From: Trissonchulus latispiculum
Taxonomy: Eukaryota; Nematoda; Enoplea; Enoplida; Ironidae
Reading direction: 5' to 3'
DNA: 64,000 nt
NCBI GenBank assembly: GCA_030248195.1
Contig: JASAND010026434.1
Location: 1-64,000, forward strand
Shown here: piece after piece, positions 1 to 10,330 of the stretch
Layout: each line of letters opens with the position of its first letter
Position numbering within the stretch: the stretch's first letter is position 1
Translations under genes and position numbers: made by a program
Notes under the pieces: generated by a model
Database searches by the model: none
Told to the model about the DNA's origin: nothing
What the model saw: only the letters and a program-made list of their open reading frames with translations

Positions 1-821
1 TGCCCGTGTTTCATCAATTACAATTGGAATTTTAGAACAGAAAATTTCAACAATTCGTTAAAATTAATTTAGAGACATTTTCACAACTGCATTTTGTGAG
101 ACACACAAAATTACTTAACAAAATTTGAAAAATCAGAAGCATAAAAACAAAAAATTACGAAATTCAGAATAAAGGAAGTAGATTTTTTCCCTTGCAATAT
201 TTTTCAAGTATGTTTAACATTTACTTTTTGTCTTAACTCAGATGGGATAATGTCACTAATGTTGAGTCAAAGAAATATTTGAAATTTCTCTTAATTCTAT
301 GCCTCGGCTTCAGCGAAAGCTGAAACGTGCCTCGATCACCTGAAAAGGGGAAGTGGGGAGTTTGTGTCACCTTCAGTGGAAGCTGAATCTATGTCGTTCC
401 AGTTTAGGCTCTAAATTTATTCTATGGACTTTCAGCTTCAGTTTCAGTGCCAATAATTGTACCTTCATTTCACGTTTAGTTTGAAATTCTTAATTATTAT
501 CTGTCTCATCCTACATATTTCGCCTTCAGGTCTAAATTTGTTTAGTTTCAGTTCAAACTAGATCTTTAGTTTCAATTTCAGTCACTAGTTTGAAAAAGAT
601 AATATGAATGAATGGCAACACTGAATGGCAACCACAAATTCCAGCTTTTGCAAACTTTAAACTCCTGCAAAAATTAGTTCAAGTCCATTTTGAAGAGTGG
701 AACCGGCCGGTTCCAAATCCTACCGGTTCCGGTTCCGGTTCCGGTTCTAAAATTCCTTCCGGTTCGGTTCCGGTTCCGGTTCCGGTTCCAACCGGTTCTA
801 ATGGAACCGGTCCCAACTCTA
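1..821. mobile_element. hAT-like element, right part, cut by the window start
   Basis: This stretch is a diverged direct copy of 2526-3365, including the closing GGTTCC array and the terminal TCCCAACTCTA. It is therefore the right portion of a second member of the hAT-like family at 878-3365. The left end lies outside the window. No transposase reading frame is visible; the 90-residue ORF across the GGTTCC array is a translation of the repeat. The element sits in the same LTR that the neighbouring hAT element interrupts. Confidence 0.75.
711..813. repeat. Subterminal GGTTCC/CCGGTT hexamer array
   Basis: Tandem copies of CCGGTT and GGTTCC fill the last 100 bp before the element end. Matching arrays lie at 897-980 and 3236-3352 in the neighbouring copy. 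Known hAT elements often carry arrays of short subterminal motifs that act as transposase-binding sites; that role is inferred here from position only. Confidence 0.8.
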
Positions 822-877
822 GTCCAGATGTCAGTAAAATAGCGTGGTGGTTGATTGATCAGTTAGGTTCTCACAGG
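822..877 (-). mobile_element. Displaced fragment of the family-B 3' LTR
   Basis: Removing the hAT element at 878-3365 with one copy of its 8-bp duplication joins this fragment to 3374-3730. That interval starts with TGTAGAG next to a polypurine tract. The fragment therefore reads as the continuation of the 3' LTR of the minus-strand LTR element. It ends where the hAT copy at 1-821 begins. Confidence 0.55.
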
Positions 878-3365
878 TAGAGTTGGGATCGGTTCCAATT
901 TTAAAAACCGGTTCCGGTTCCGGTTCTAGAGTACCGGTTCCGGTTCCGGTTCCGGTTCTAGCTTCCGGTTCCCGGTTCCAAGTACAAAATTCGTAGTTAC
1001 ATTTTAACATTATTTAATATTGGATGCAGGCCCCCAGCAAGGGTTATACAATCAAAATTATAAAGCAATACTGCAAAACAATTGGAATAGGTAATGCGAT
1101 AATAACCAACTGGGTTAAACTTTTTTTTACTTAGAATTTTAAAGTTTTTGCCTTACCTTGAATTTGCTCCATTACAAATGCTGTTACTCTATGCACAACA
1201 TACACTAAAACTTGTAAAAAAATTAAAACTAGTATGGTCGAGCAAATTGTTTCGATAATTCACGGTGAGATTCTACTGTGCATCTAAATGCAGACAGCGC
1301 CTTCTGAACAGAATCTTGGGATCAAGTAAACAATCTCCCCCCAAATTCTCAAGTAAGCTATCTCCCCTCCAACGCTATAAATCTTTCAGAACATAACCAA
1401 GTTAGCTCAAATTTTGTGTAGATGCATTCCAACACATGTCTGATTGATTGGTAATAAAATTTTAAAATTTTAAAAATTTAAATTTTTAAGTTTTTAAGGG
1501 GGAACCAAGGGGAATCAAAAAAATTTGTGTGGTCAATTTTGCTGAAACATGTATATAGGGGTTCTCGGGCTCGTAGAACACGAATCTGAAGTCGATTTTT
1601 CGATTCAGCTTTTCGTTAGCTCAGTATAAGCTAAAGTAGTAAGCTTAAGATGTAAGCTTGTACTGAACTAACGAAAGACTGAATCGAAAAACCGACTTAA
1701 GATTCCTGTTCTAGGACCCCGAAAACCCCTATACACAATGTTTCAGCCAAATTGACGACAAAAAATTTTTTGATTCCCCTTGGTCCCCCCTTAAAAAACT
1801 TAAAAATTTAAATTTTTTAAAATTTTAAAATTTTATGACCAATCAATCAGACATGTGTTGGAATGCATCCACACAAAATTTGAGCTAAATTGGTTAAGTT
1901 TTGCTAAAGTTAACATCAAGTAAACTATCTCCCCCCCCCCCAATTGAGGCTGGGGGGGAGATTGTTTACTTGATCTTGTAAACTGCACAAGGTTTCAGTA
2001 AAACATGCTGAGAATTGAGATATACTGGAGCTTAAATTTTTATTTCTTTAAAAAGAGTACAGTGTCAGAAGCAAATAGTTTCCCGAAACATTTAAATGCA
2101 TTTAAAATATTTAAAAGCTGAAAGCCAAATTGGAAAGAAGAACATATGTATTAAAGTTGTATTTAACGAGGAAATGTACAGTCGCTTGATTACACAAAAT
2201 AGCTAACAGATACCTCTACATGCTGTTCCATTATTTGAACTTTGATTGACTTTCGTCTCCGTTGCCGATAGCTTAAAAATAAGAAAACAAGTACTCAACT
2301 TTCGAAGTTTTCTACTCCTCTAAAATTTACTATTTTTTAAAAAATGTTGCTTAAATCTTGCGTGCTGACAACACCACCATCCATGTACCAATTTTTTGAG
2401 AAGATATACTCAATTTCCGACTATATCCCTTCGAGCTCTCATCTTTTCTATGAGGTTAATATTCAAATATGTAAGCTGGTTAAAGTTTTCATTCGGCGAT
2501 GTATCGTTCACGTCTGAACGAAAGTGCCCGTCTTTCATCAATTACAATTGGAATTTTAGAATAGAAAATTTCAAAAATTCGTTAAAATTAATTTTCACGT
2601 TTTCGCAACTGCATTTTGTAATACACACAAATTTACTTAAAAAAATTGAAAAATCAGAAGCATCAAAACAAAAAATTACGAAATTTCTTCCGGAATAAAG
2701 GAAGTAGAAATTTTCCCTTACAATACATTTTCCTAATTTTTCAAGTATGTTTAACATTTAATTTTTGTCTTAACACACGGGATAATGTCACTAGTGTTGA
2801 TTCAAAGAAACATTTGAAATTTCTCTTAATTCTATGCCTCGGCTTCAGTGAAACCTGAAACGTGCCTCGATCGCCTGAAAAGGGGAAGCGGTGAGTTTGT
2901 GTCACCTCCAGTGGAAGCTGAAGCTGTAGTTTTCAGTTTAGGGTCTAAATTTATTCGACGGAGTGTCAGCTTCAGTTTCAGTTCCAATAATTGTACCTTC
3001 ATTTCACGTTTAGTTTGAAGCTCTTAATTATTATCAGTCTCATCCTACATATTTCGCCTTCAGGTCTAAATTTGTTTAGTTTCAGTTCAAACTAGATTTA
3101 TAGTTTTAATTTCAGTCACTAGCTTGAAAAAGACAATATGAATGGCAACAGTGAATGGCAACCACAAAAACAAAATCCAGCTTTTGCAAAATTTAAACTC
3201 CTGCAAAAAAATTAGTTCATGTCCATTTTTAAGAGTGGAACCGGCCGGTTCCAAATCCTACCGGTTCCGGTTCCGGTTCCGGTTCCGGTTCTAAAATTCC
3301 TTCCGGTTCGGTTCCGGTTCCGGTTCCGGTTCCAACCGGTTCTAGTGGAACCGGTCCCAACTCTA
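878..3365. mobile_element. Complete non-autonomous hAT-like element with 8-bp TSD
   Basis: The ends are inverted repeats: TAGAGTTGGGATCGGTTCC on the left and the complement of TAGAGTTGGGACCGGTTCC on the right. Each is followed inward by a GGTTCC array. The flanks are a perfect 8-bp direct repeat, CTCACAGG, at 870-877 and 3366-3373. TAG-type tips with an 8-bp duplication are the hallmark of the hAT superfamily. The 2,488-bp body has no transposase, so it must have been mobilised in trans. It carries a foldback element at 1320-1975. Confidence 0.85.
1320..1975. mobile_element. Foldback element with ~320-bp arms
   Basis: The two halves are near-complete inverted copies. Terminal GATCAAGTAAACAATCTCC on the left is matched by its complement at 1957-1975. 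The centre (about 1600-1700) carries AGTATAAGCT and TAAGCTTAAGATGTAAGC. That centre is shared with the inverted repeat near 24.8-25.2 kb, so the two are related. No coding capacity. It lies inside the hAT element at 878-3365. Confidence 0.75.
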
Positions 3366-3373
3366 CTCACAGG

Positions 3374-3730
3374 CTCGCTCATAAATGTCAAATTCCTATA
3401 CTAACAAAGGTTATTTATTCGCATATCAAAATAAGCTGAATATAAAAACCAAAAAGCATCTGGGTCAAACTACAAAAATATTTGGACAAAGTCCACAGTT
3501 GCAAAATGGCAGAGGCAATGCACTTCACACGACCTACCCACGACACGGCTAACACCCCAACTGAACTTGATCCGCCATCTTGAACTGGATCATCATTATG
3601 AGTCATATTTGAGCTACGAAATTAGCTAACGATAATTTTACATTGATTATTCATGAAACATTTCAATTTGGATTGAAACTTATCTACCGTATACTTAGGC
3701 TTAGCTCACGCGTATTTCCTATACTCTACA
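3374..3730 (-). mobile_element. 3' LTR (family B) of the NADAR-bearing LTR element
   Basis: On the minus strand a polypurine tract (AAGAGGGGG, 3736-3744) is followed by TATTT and then TGTAGAG, the expected start of an LTR. A polyadenylation hexamer AATAAA lies on the minus strand near 3411-3416. The LTR is interrupted by the hAT element whose duplication begins at 3366; 822-877 is its continuation. Its sequence does not match the 497-bp LTRs at 7459 and 9798, so the element is chimeric or a different subfamily. Confidence 0.55.
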
Positions 3731-3735
3731 AAATA

Positions 3736-3744
3736 CCCCCTCTT
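3736..3744 (-). other. Polypurine tract (second-strand primer) of the LTR element
   Basis: Minus-strand AAGAGGGGG sits directly before a TGT-starting LTR edge. The same purine run followed by TATT and TGT occurs at 7960-7970. Two independent occurrences at LTR edges support the assignment. Confidence 0.6.
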
Positions 3745-5400
3745 GCCGCCGCCCGCCCCGGCGCGGCGTGTCCACCGAAATTAGTACAGGGGTTAGATCA
3801 ATTTTAGATGCTAAAATTCTCGGTTGCGCAACCTAGGTGAAATGTTAAAGAATAAAACAGAGTTATAGAAAGCAAACTAAAAACGTTGACACACCGCCAC
3901 GTATCCGGGCAGACTTTTCGTGCCACCAGGCACACTACCAACTATTAGGCGCCTTTTTAAACGAAACTAATCGGCTGCCCCCGATCAACCCACTGGGGAA
4001 ACTATCCCCAACCAACAAAAACAACAAACATGCAGACAAAACTACCGCACCGGAACGAGCAACACAAGACGGGGAACAACATAGCACAAAGTCTCAACCT
4101 AACCATTAAGCCTAGACACAATCCTAACTGAGAAACACATACAGATGAATTTATTATGCAGCAAAACAAAAATAAACACGAAAGTTAAGTATTACAACAA
4201 AACAAGGCACTATATATGGGCCATATCACACAAGTGAAAAAATTAAAGTAAGTCTCTTAAAAGCTGCAAAATTAATGCCACAAAGGTAAACATAAACATC
4301 AAAACAAAACAAAACACCACAGAACTGGAATGCCAGTGTTCGTTGGAGTGTAGGGGAGGGGACATCCGTCGGCTCGGAATCACAACGTCGGACAGTCCAA
4401 CAAGGAAACCACAGCGGCTCAAGCAACCGCACACCACTCGGTAGGCATCAGCCTAACAGTCCAAGCACCAAGAGTCCATGGCAAGGCCACAAGTCAGATG
4501 CAGGCAGAACCAAGCTCCAGGGTGCGCCAAAAGGAGGCCCGAGCAGACAAACCAGGATCAGAGATCCAGCCAAACCAAGAACCAGGCCACCATCCGGGCC
4601 ACACAGAACCTAAGCCGGCAAACGCAGGCTACCCAAAAGCACCAAAAGGCAGCAGAGCCAAACCACGTGGCCAGTCCAGAACAGCCGATAAGCGCCCAGC
4701 AAGGCACTTCCTCCAAGCCGACCACGGGGCACACTCTAACGGCACAACCCACGGGGGGACGGGGAGGGTCCAAAGACACAGAAACAGTCTAGAACACACA
4801 AAAAAACGTATAAGCAGTATATATATGGCAAAATAACGTAAGGCAAGAATTATAAAAACAAAAATTAGACTGACAAAAGCACCGATTTTAAGTCCCGACT
4901 ATATCCGCCAAAATAAAATGTAAAACCCGCAAGTAGAAGACAACCAAAAACGTGGAAATAGACTACAAACTCCACGAGCAGCACAACCCAAAGGAGCCCC
5001 AGAAAACAGGGTTATTCAGGCGCCCAGCCGGTTTCCAGGCCGGGAGCCGGACCGCCCGGCCACGGGTACTCCATATTTAAAATGCTAGGAAAACTCAGAT
5101 AAAGAAATATGAAAAGTTAGTATCACGAAAATATAGAAACAGCAGAAACCGAATATCACACCCTGGAGGACTATACCCTCGGAACAGCCTGATTTCAAAA
5201 ATTTCCGGACCATTGGTCCGCCAAAACAAGCCCTAAATTAAGGCCAAATTTGAAACTAAGGAGGATCAAAATTTATACAAGAAAACAAAAATTTAGCAAG
5301 TAAAACTAGCTGAATAGACTTTAGCTCGTAAAAAGAAAAGAATACTTTAATCTAAAACGAAAAACAAGGAATTTGAGGTACACGGAAAGATCAACACAAA
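3745..5400 (-). mobile_element. Internal 3' region of the family-B LTR element
   Basis: No convincing ORF. This stretch is a diverged copy of 7971-9450. Shared landmarks are the CAGAAAACAGGGTTAT block (about 5003, matched near 6769 and 9109) and the TCTAGAACACA block (about 4789, matched near 9015). It is read here as the 3' untranslated or intronic part of the element. ORFs at 4478-4836 on the plus strand are low-complexity frames antisense to the element. Confidence 0.5.
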
Positions 5401-5536
5401 TACAAAGAAATGGAACCGAAATCAGGGCAAGGGTATACTCCTCCAAAACCAGACAAACTTTAGAAAAAATTTTCGATCAAATTTTAGGAAAAGACTTTCG
5501 AAACAACCAACAACAACGAAATCCCAACGCCAGACC

Positions 5537-6466
5537 TCACTGCGGATAAGCCTCCGCGGCCGCATTCCTATCTTGCTCCTGTCTATACTCCCACAATGAC
5601 AGAACCTGAGCACCCAGATCGGGGAAAAGTTCAGCCCGCAGGAGCATCAGAACTTTGCCCATCCAATTTTGGTAGTCTGTCGTGCCCAACTTAGCCAACA
5701 TGGGGTAATCATGGGGCCCCATCTTTTCTGCCACAGGGGCGGACTTGCCGATCCCCCAATATCGGTTAGGTGTGGCTTCAACCAAAATACGCACGCCGGA
5801 AGCGCGGAGCCATTCGACGAAAGGCTTACACCCCTGAGCTTTTGCTCGGAGAATTTCCAACATAAGCATAGCTCGCATGTGGTTATCCGGAGCTTCCCAG
5901 ATATTACGGTATTGGACCACACGGGAAAACCACCCCTTCCCGTAATGTTTCGCCGCTTCCATTGCCTGAAAGGGGCACTCCAAACTGGCCAAGTAACGGC
6001 CCGGCTCCAGGAGGCCAAAATAGATGAAAATCTTTCCAAACTGGTATGCCAGTTCAGAAGCCTGGAACAACAACCCCCAAATTTCCAAATATTCCGGCTG
6101 AGGATTTCCCTCGTCGTCGAGCACCTCAATCCTGTACATGTTAGAAGCCGGAGAGCTCGTGCCCTGAAAGGCCCTGACTGCACCGTACCGCATGGCCGCA
6201 TCCGAGGCCATGGCCGGGTGACGGATACAATCCTGGATGACCGATTGAACCAGGTGCACAAAACGAGCCGACTTATCCTTCCAGTACTTCAACGACTCCT
6301 TATAGGGTTGGAACATCATGAGGGAAGGGTACACCCGTAGGAAAGGGACAAACTGCGCTATGGCCGCTACTGAGGCCAACGACTGCACAGGCCCCGTCCC
6401 TACGAGAATAACCGGAGGAAAACCACTTCCCCGTCCCGCGCCAGAGCCGGAAAGGAAATCGTACAC
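5537..6466 (-). CDS. NADAR (YbiA/DUF1768) domain protein inside an LTR element
   Basis: The 309-residue frame carries a complete NADAR pattern in residues 125-280. FQASELAYQFGK (134-145) matches the conserved F-x-S-x-E-x-x-x-Q-x-x-K region. A central W190 lies in the IWEAPDNHM segment, followed by EATPNRYWGIG (230-240, the E...D/N-x-x-WG-x-G signature) and NWMGKVLMLLR (267-277, the closing G-x-x-LM-x-x-R). Known NADAR proteins are N-glycosidases; some remove ADP-ribose from guanine in nucleic acid. No ATG opens the frame. A stop codon lies 9 nt upstream of GTG-TAC and the sequence TGCCTGGCAG just before it resembles a 3' splice site, so this is probably a downstream exon. The frame is intact over 309 codons while its flanks are repeats. 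It is the only long ORF between the primer site at 7445 and the polypurine tract at 3736. Residues 1-120 are not recognised. Confidence 0.75.
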   Translation of the reverse strand: MYDFLSGSGAGRGSGFPPVILVGTGPVQSLASVAAIAQFVPFLRVYPSLMMFQPYKESLKYWKDKSARFVHLVQSVIQDCIRHPAMASDAAMRYGAVRAFQGTSSPASNMYRIEVLDDEGNPQPEYLEIWGLLFQASELAYQFGKIFIYFGLLEPGRYLASLECPFQAMEAAKHYGKGWFSRVVQYRNIWEAPDNHMRAMLMLEILRAKAQGCKPFVEWLRASGVRILVEATPNRYWGIGKSAPVAEKMGPHDYPMLAKLGTTDYQNWMGKVLMLLRAELFPDLGAQVLSLWEYRQEQDRNAAAEAYPQ

Positions 6467-7100
6467 TGCCAGGCATCAGCCCTTTCAGGTGGAAAGATCA
6501 GGTCCCATCAACCGGCCCCGGACCCAAGCACAAGGCCCAAACCAACCATGACCCGGCCGCTACCGTTGACACGCGTCACACTGAATCGGCGCATCCGCAG
6601 AGCCAAGCAATAGGGGGGCACTTCCACGTCACAACAATCAAGGGGGGGCACGGCGGGCAACATAACCAGAAAACAATCTAGAACACAAAAAGAATAAGTA
6701 GCAAATGCAGGTTAACGTACGACAAAAGACGAAAAAACAATAAGCAAATACGAAATTCGGGGAACACCAGAAAACAGGGTTATCCAGGCTCCCGGCCGGA
6801 TACCAGGCCAGAAGCCGGACCGCCCGGCCACTGGCGTTCCCGAATACAGAAGAGCTAGAAGAAAACAATCTAATACTGGAAAACGGGACAGAGATTTTAG
6901 AAAAAGCATATCCAACACCACGGTGGGCCACACCCTAATAGCTAGCAAAAAGACCACCGGACCGAAGATTAAACAACGAAACCCATACACCAAAATAGTA
7001 ACTAAGAGACGAAAGCAAAACCAATTTTTAACCCAGAAAACAAGAAAGTTATTTTTAACGAAAACGTTTCAATTTTGAAAAAGGAAAAAAACTACCTCAC

Positions 7101-7156
7101 CCGGAATATCATCATCCACCGGCGTGGAGACAACCACTGATTGGAAATAATGGCCG
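7101..7156 (-). other. Candidate 56-bp exon in the element leader
   Basis: On the minus strand TTTGTTTTCTTTTAG precedes CGGCCATTATTTCC, a strong pyrimidine-tract 3' splice site. The segment ends at ...ATTCCG before GGTGAGGTAG, a good 5' splice site. The identical arrangement is at 9441-9496. Splicing would help explain why the NADAR frame lacks its own ATG. Exon status is inferred. Confidence 0.45.
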
Positions 7157-7444
7157 CTAAAAGAAAACAAATTAGTGCAAAGTGCTAAAATTTAAATGGT
7201 GCAGAATTTTGATAATTTCTGCGAACAAATTAATTCGGAAAAATGGGGAATTACCCCCTCTTTTGAAAATTTAAACTTCAAATAAATTCTTGAAATCAAA
7301 GTTTAAAAACATTCGCTTGGCTTGACCAGGGGTCAACTGGTCACGCCACAACCGGAGAAGGACCAGAACCATAAATTAGAGGTTGGTTTTAATTTTAACC
7401 ACATTCACAATTTTGAAAAAGAATCTAAAAATCTACTCTTAGTA

Positions 7445-7455
7445 CACGGTCGCCA
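7445..7455 (-). other. Primer binding site (tRNA-Arg-like)
   Basis: Three bases after the LTR end (...TTTACA) the minus strand reads TGGCGACCGTG. That resembles the tRNA-Arg-type primer site known from some gypsy-group elements of insects. The same site follows the other LTR at 9784-9794. Confidence 0.65.
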
Positions 7456-7458
7456 CAA

Positions 7459-7955
7459 TGTAAATAATTTGAAATTTACGGAGAACTAAATGGAAAACGA
7501 GTTGCAGGTTCGTAAAGAGTGTGTGATTTTAGATCCCTATCAAAGTTTAGAATAATGAAAGGGCAATTACTTTCTTTAATTCAAGTATAATTTCCACAAT
7601 AAATAGACAAAAAATAGTGACTGTGATCACAAATTCCCCCCTTGCCCCCCTGACCAACCTCTAACTCGTGGCTGCTGATCCTCCTCCTGGCTTCGCTGAT
7701 GATGATGCTATTGAAGTTGAGATTGAAAAGTGACCGATTGTTTCGAAAATTTCCTTCCTTTTATAGTAGAAAACTAATTTGCATATTGTACGAAATTGTA
7801 ATTTTGAGATAGCTAAAAGGCAAAGCCAAAATTTCCACTCAGAAGGAGGATAGCTAAATTTCAAAGCCAAGGAATTCACACAGAAGTAAGAAAAGAATAC
7901 TGCAGTTTACAATAATTTCAAGTAAATTCTACCGTGCTGCTGCGAATATCTCACA
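7459..7955 (-). mobile_element. 497-bp LTR (family A), middle copy
   Basis: It starts TGTGAGATATTC and ends TTTACA on the minus strand, the TG...CA rule of LTRs. It is almost identical to 9798-10294; differences such as T to G near 7602 are scattered. A polypurine tract lies immediately upstream and a primer site 3 bp downstream. This copy therefore serves as 3' LTR of the unit to its right and as 5' LTR of the NADAR unit to its left. Confidence 0.85.
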
Positions 7956-7959
7956 AATA

Positions 7960-7970
7960 CCCCCTCTTTT
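7960..7970 (-). other. Polypurine tract of the family-A unit
   Basis: Minus-strand AAAAGAGGGGG is followed by TATT and the TGTGAG start of the LTR at 7955, the expected order for an LTR element read on the minus strand. Confidence 0.7.
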
Positions 7971-8817
7971 GAAACCGCCGGCCCCCGCGCGGTTACTAAC
8001 ACAAAATTAGTAGGATAAAACTCATCAATTAGATAAAATTAGTGATAAAACGACTTGTTTCGGCAAGAAATATGGGTAAAAGTGGGGACTCCCCACTGTG
8101 GGAACCTACCCACTGGCAGACTACGGTGTCCGGCATGACCATCGGGCCCGACTGCGGGTAAAACTAGCGTGTCTGCCACCACACCACAATACACAAAAAC
8201 TGAATTTTGGTGACTAGTTACCGCACGCGAGCGGGACAGCCTCAAAAGAGGGACACTGCAGACCTAACGCAGCAACACAGCAGAACTTTCCCCGCTTAAC
8301 GACCCCTATTGTAAAACAATCACATGGCAAATGAAAACACAAACACAAAACTGCAAACATTATCACAACACAAGACAAAAATATACAGAACCGGTCCAGT
8401 GTTCGCGGAAGTGCCAGGGAGAAGACGGCTCTGTATCGTGCAGTCAAAAGGCAATCAACCGGCACGGCACAACAGATGACAACAGCCGGCCACAACAGAC
8501 GAATGGTAAAAACACACCGGGTTCCACCAGGCAGCAGGTACTAGGCGTACCAACGGAAAACAAGCGGACCAGAAGTGGCAGGCGGGAAGACCAGCCTGGT
8601 GCAACAACAGGTCCCAGAGAAAGCAAGCGGGCCGGAAGGGCCACGACGGGAAGACCAGCCTGGCGCAACAACAGATCCCAAGACCGAGGACATCAGGCAT
8701 CACAGATAAAACCCCAAGTCACAGATTACAGGCCAGGAAGCCAGAAATCAACCAGGACACCTTGGAATAGATCCAATCTAGGGGCAACAAAGTGCCCATA
8801 CCAGAACAAAGTCCAAA
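7971..8817 (-). mobile_element. Short internal region of the family-A unit, no gene
   Basis: This 847-bp part carries only low-complexity or antisense frames, for example 8331-8858 on the plus strand. It aligns loosely with 3745-4770. Compared with the NADAR unit it lacks the coding segment, so it looks like an internally deleted derivative. Confidence 0.5.
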
Positions 8818-9797
8818 ACCGGCCCCGGGCCCAAGCACAAGGCCCAAACCAACCATGACCCGGCCGCTACCGTTGACACGCGTCACACTGAATCGGCGCA
8901 TCCGCAGAGCCAAGCAATAGGGGGGCACTTCCACGTCACAACAATCAAGGGGGGGCACTTCCACGTCACAACAATCAAGGGGGGGGCACGGCGGGCAACA
9001 TAACCAGAAAACAATCTAGAACACAAAAAGAATAAGTAGCAAATGCAGGTTAACGTACGACAAAAGACGAAAAAAACAATAAGCAAATACGAAATTCGGG
9101 GAACACCAGAAAACAGGGTTATCCAGGCTCCCGGCCGGATACCAGGCCAGAAGCCGGACCGCCCGGCCACTGGCGCTCCCGAATACAGAAGAGCTAGAAG
9201 AAAACAATCTAATACTGGAAAACGGGACAGAGATTTTAGAAAAAGCATATCCAACACCACGGTGGGCCACACCCTAATAGCTAGCAAAAAGACCACCGGA
9301 CCGAAGATTAAACAACGAAACCCAAACACCAAAATAGTAACTAAGAGACGAAAGCAAAACCAATTTTTAACCCAGAAAACAAGAAAGTTATTTTTAACGA
9401 AAACGTTTCAATTTTGAAAAAGGAAAAAAACTACCTCACCCGGAATATCATCATCCACCGGCGTGGAGACAACCACTGATTGGAAATAATGGCCGCTAAA
9501 AGAAAACAAATTAGTGCAAAGTGCTAAAATTTAAATGGTGCAGAATTTTGATAATTTCTGCGAACAAATTAATTCGGAAAAATGGGGAATTACCCCCTCT
9601 TTTGAAAATTTAAACTTCAAATAAATTCTTGAAATCAAAGTTTAAAAACATTCGCTTGGCTTGACCAGGGGTCAACTGGTCACGCCACAACCGGAGAAGG
9701 ACCAGAACCATAAATTAGAGGTTGGTTTTAATTTTAACCACATTCACAATTTTGAAAAAGAATCTAAAAATCTACTCTTAGTACACGGTCGCCACAA
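8818..9797 (-). repeat. Second copy of the element leader
   Basis: Near-identical to 6509-7458, including the candidate exon (9441-9496) and the primer site (9784-9794). It contains two tandem copies of the 29-bp GGGGGGCACTTCCACG unit where the other copy has one. Confidence 0.8.
9784..9794 (-). other. Primer binding site, second copy
   Basis: Minus-strand TGGCGACCGTG lies just downstream of the LTR at 9798-10294, identical to the site at 7445-7455. Confidence 0.65.
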
Positions 9798-10294
9798 TGT
9801 AAATAATTTGAAATTTACGGAGAACTAAATGGAAAACGAGTTGCAGGTTCGTAAAGAGTGTGTGATTTTAGATCCCTATCAAAGTTTAGAATAATGAAAG
9901 GGCAATTACTTTCTTTAATTCAAGTATAATTTCCACAAGAAATAGACAAAAAATAGTGACTGTGATCACAAATTCCCCCCTTGCCCCCCTGACCAACCTC
10001 TAACTCGTGGCTGCTGATCCTCCTCCTGGCTTCGCTGATGATGATGCTATTGAAGTTGAGATTGAAAAGTGACCGATTGTTTCGAAAATTTCCTTCCTTT
10101 TATAGTAGAAAACTAATTTGCATATTGTACGAAATTGTAATTTTGAGATAGCTAAAAGGCGAAGCCAAAATTTCCACTCAGAAGGAGGATAGCTAAATTT
10201 CAAAGCCAAGGAATTCACACAGAAGTAAGAAAAGAATACTGCAGTTTACAATAATTTCAAGTAAATTCTACCGTGCTGCTGCGAATATCTCACA
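9798..10294 (-). mobile_element. 497-bp LTR (family A), outer 5' copy
   Basis: TGTGAGATATTC...TTTACA on the minus strand, 497 bp, nearly identical to 7459-7955. It is the outermost LTR of the composite element. The right flank begins ACAGCTTATT. Near-identity of the two LTRs indicates a fairly recent insertion or LTR-LTR exchange. Confidence 0.85.
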
Positions 10295-10330
10295 ACAGCT
10301 TATTCCTGGCGACTAAAACAACATTAGAAC

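Larger units (their letters stand above)
6509..7458 (-). repeat. Leader and internal segment, near-identical to 8818-9797
   Basis: About 950 bp repeats at 8818-9797 with only scattered differences. The second copy has one extra ~29-bp unit (GGGGGGCACTTCCACGTCAC...) near 8940-8968. On the minus strand this is the region just 3' of the LTR and primer site, so it is the leader of the element. It includes a candidate exon at 7101-7156. Confidence 0.8.

Noticed and set aside
4478..4836. Two overlapping plus-strand ORFs of 104-112 residues
   Set aside because: Low-complexity sequence antisense to the internal region of a minus-strand LTR element; no domain.
5669..6340. Plus-strand 223-residue ORF
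   Set aside because: Exact shadow of the NADAR frame on the opposite strand, without protein-like motifs.
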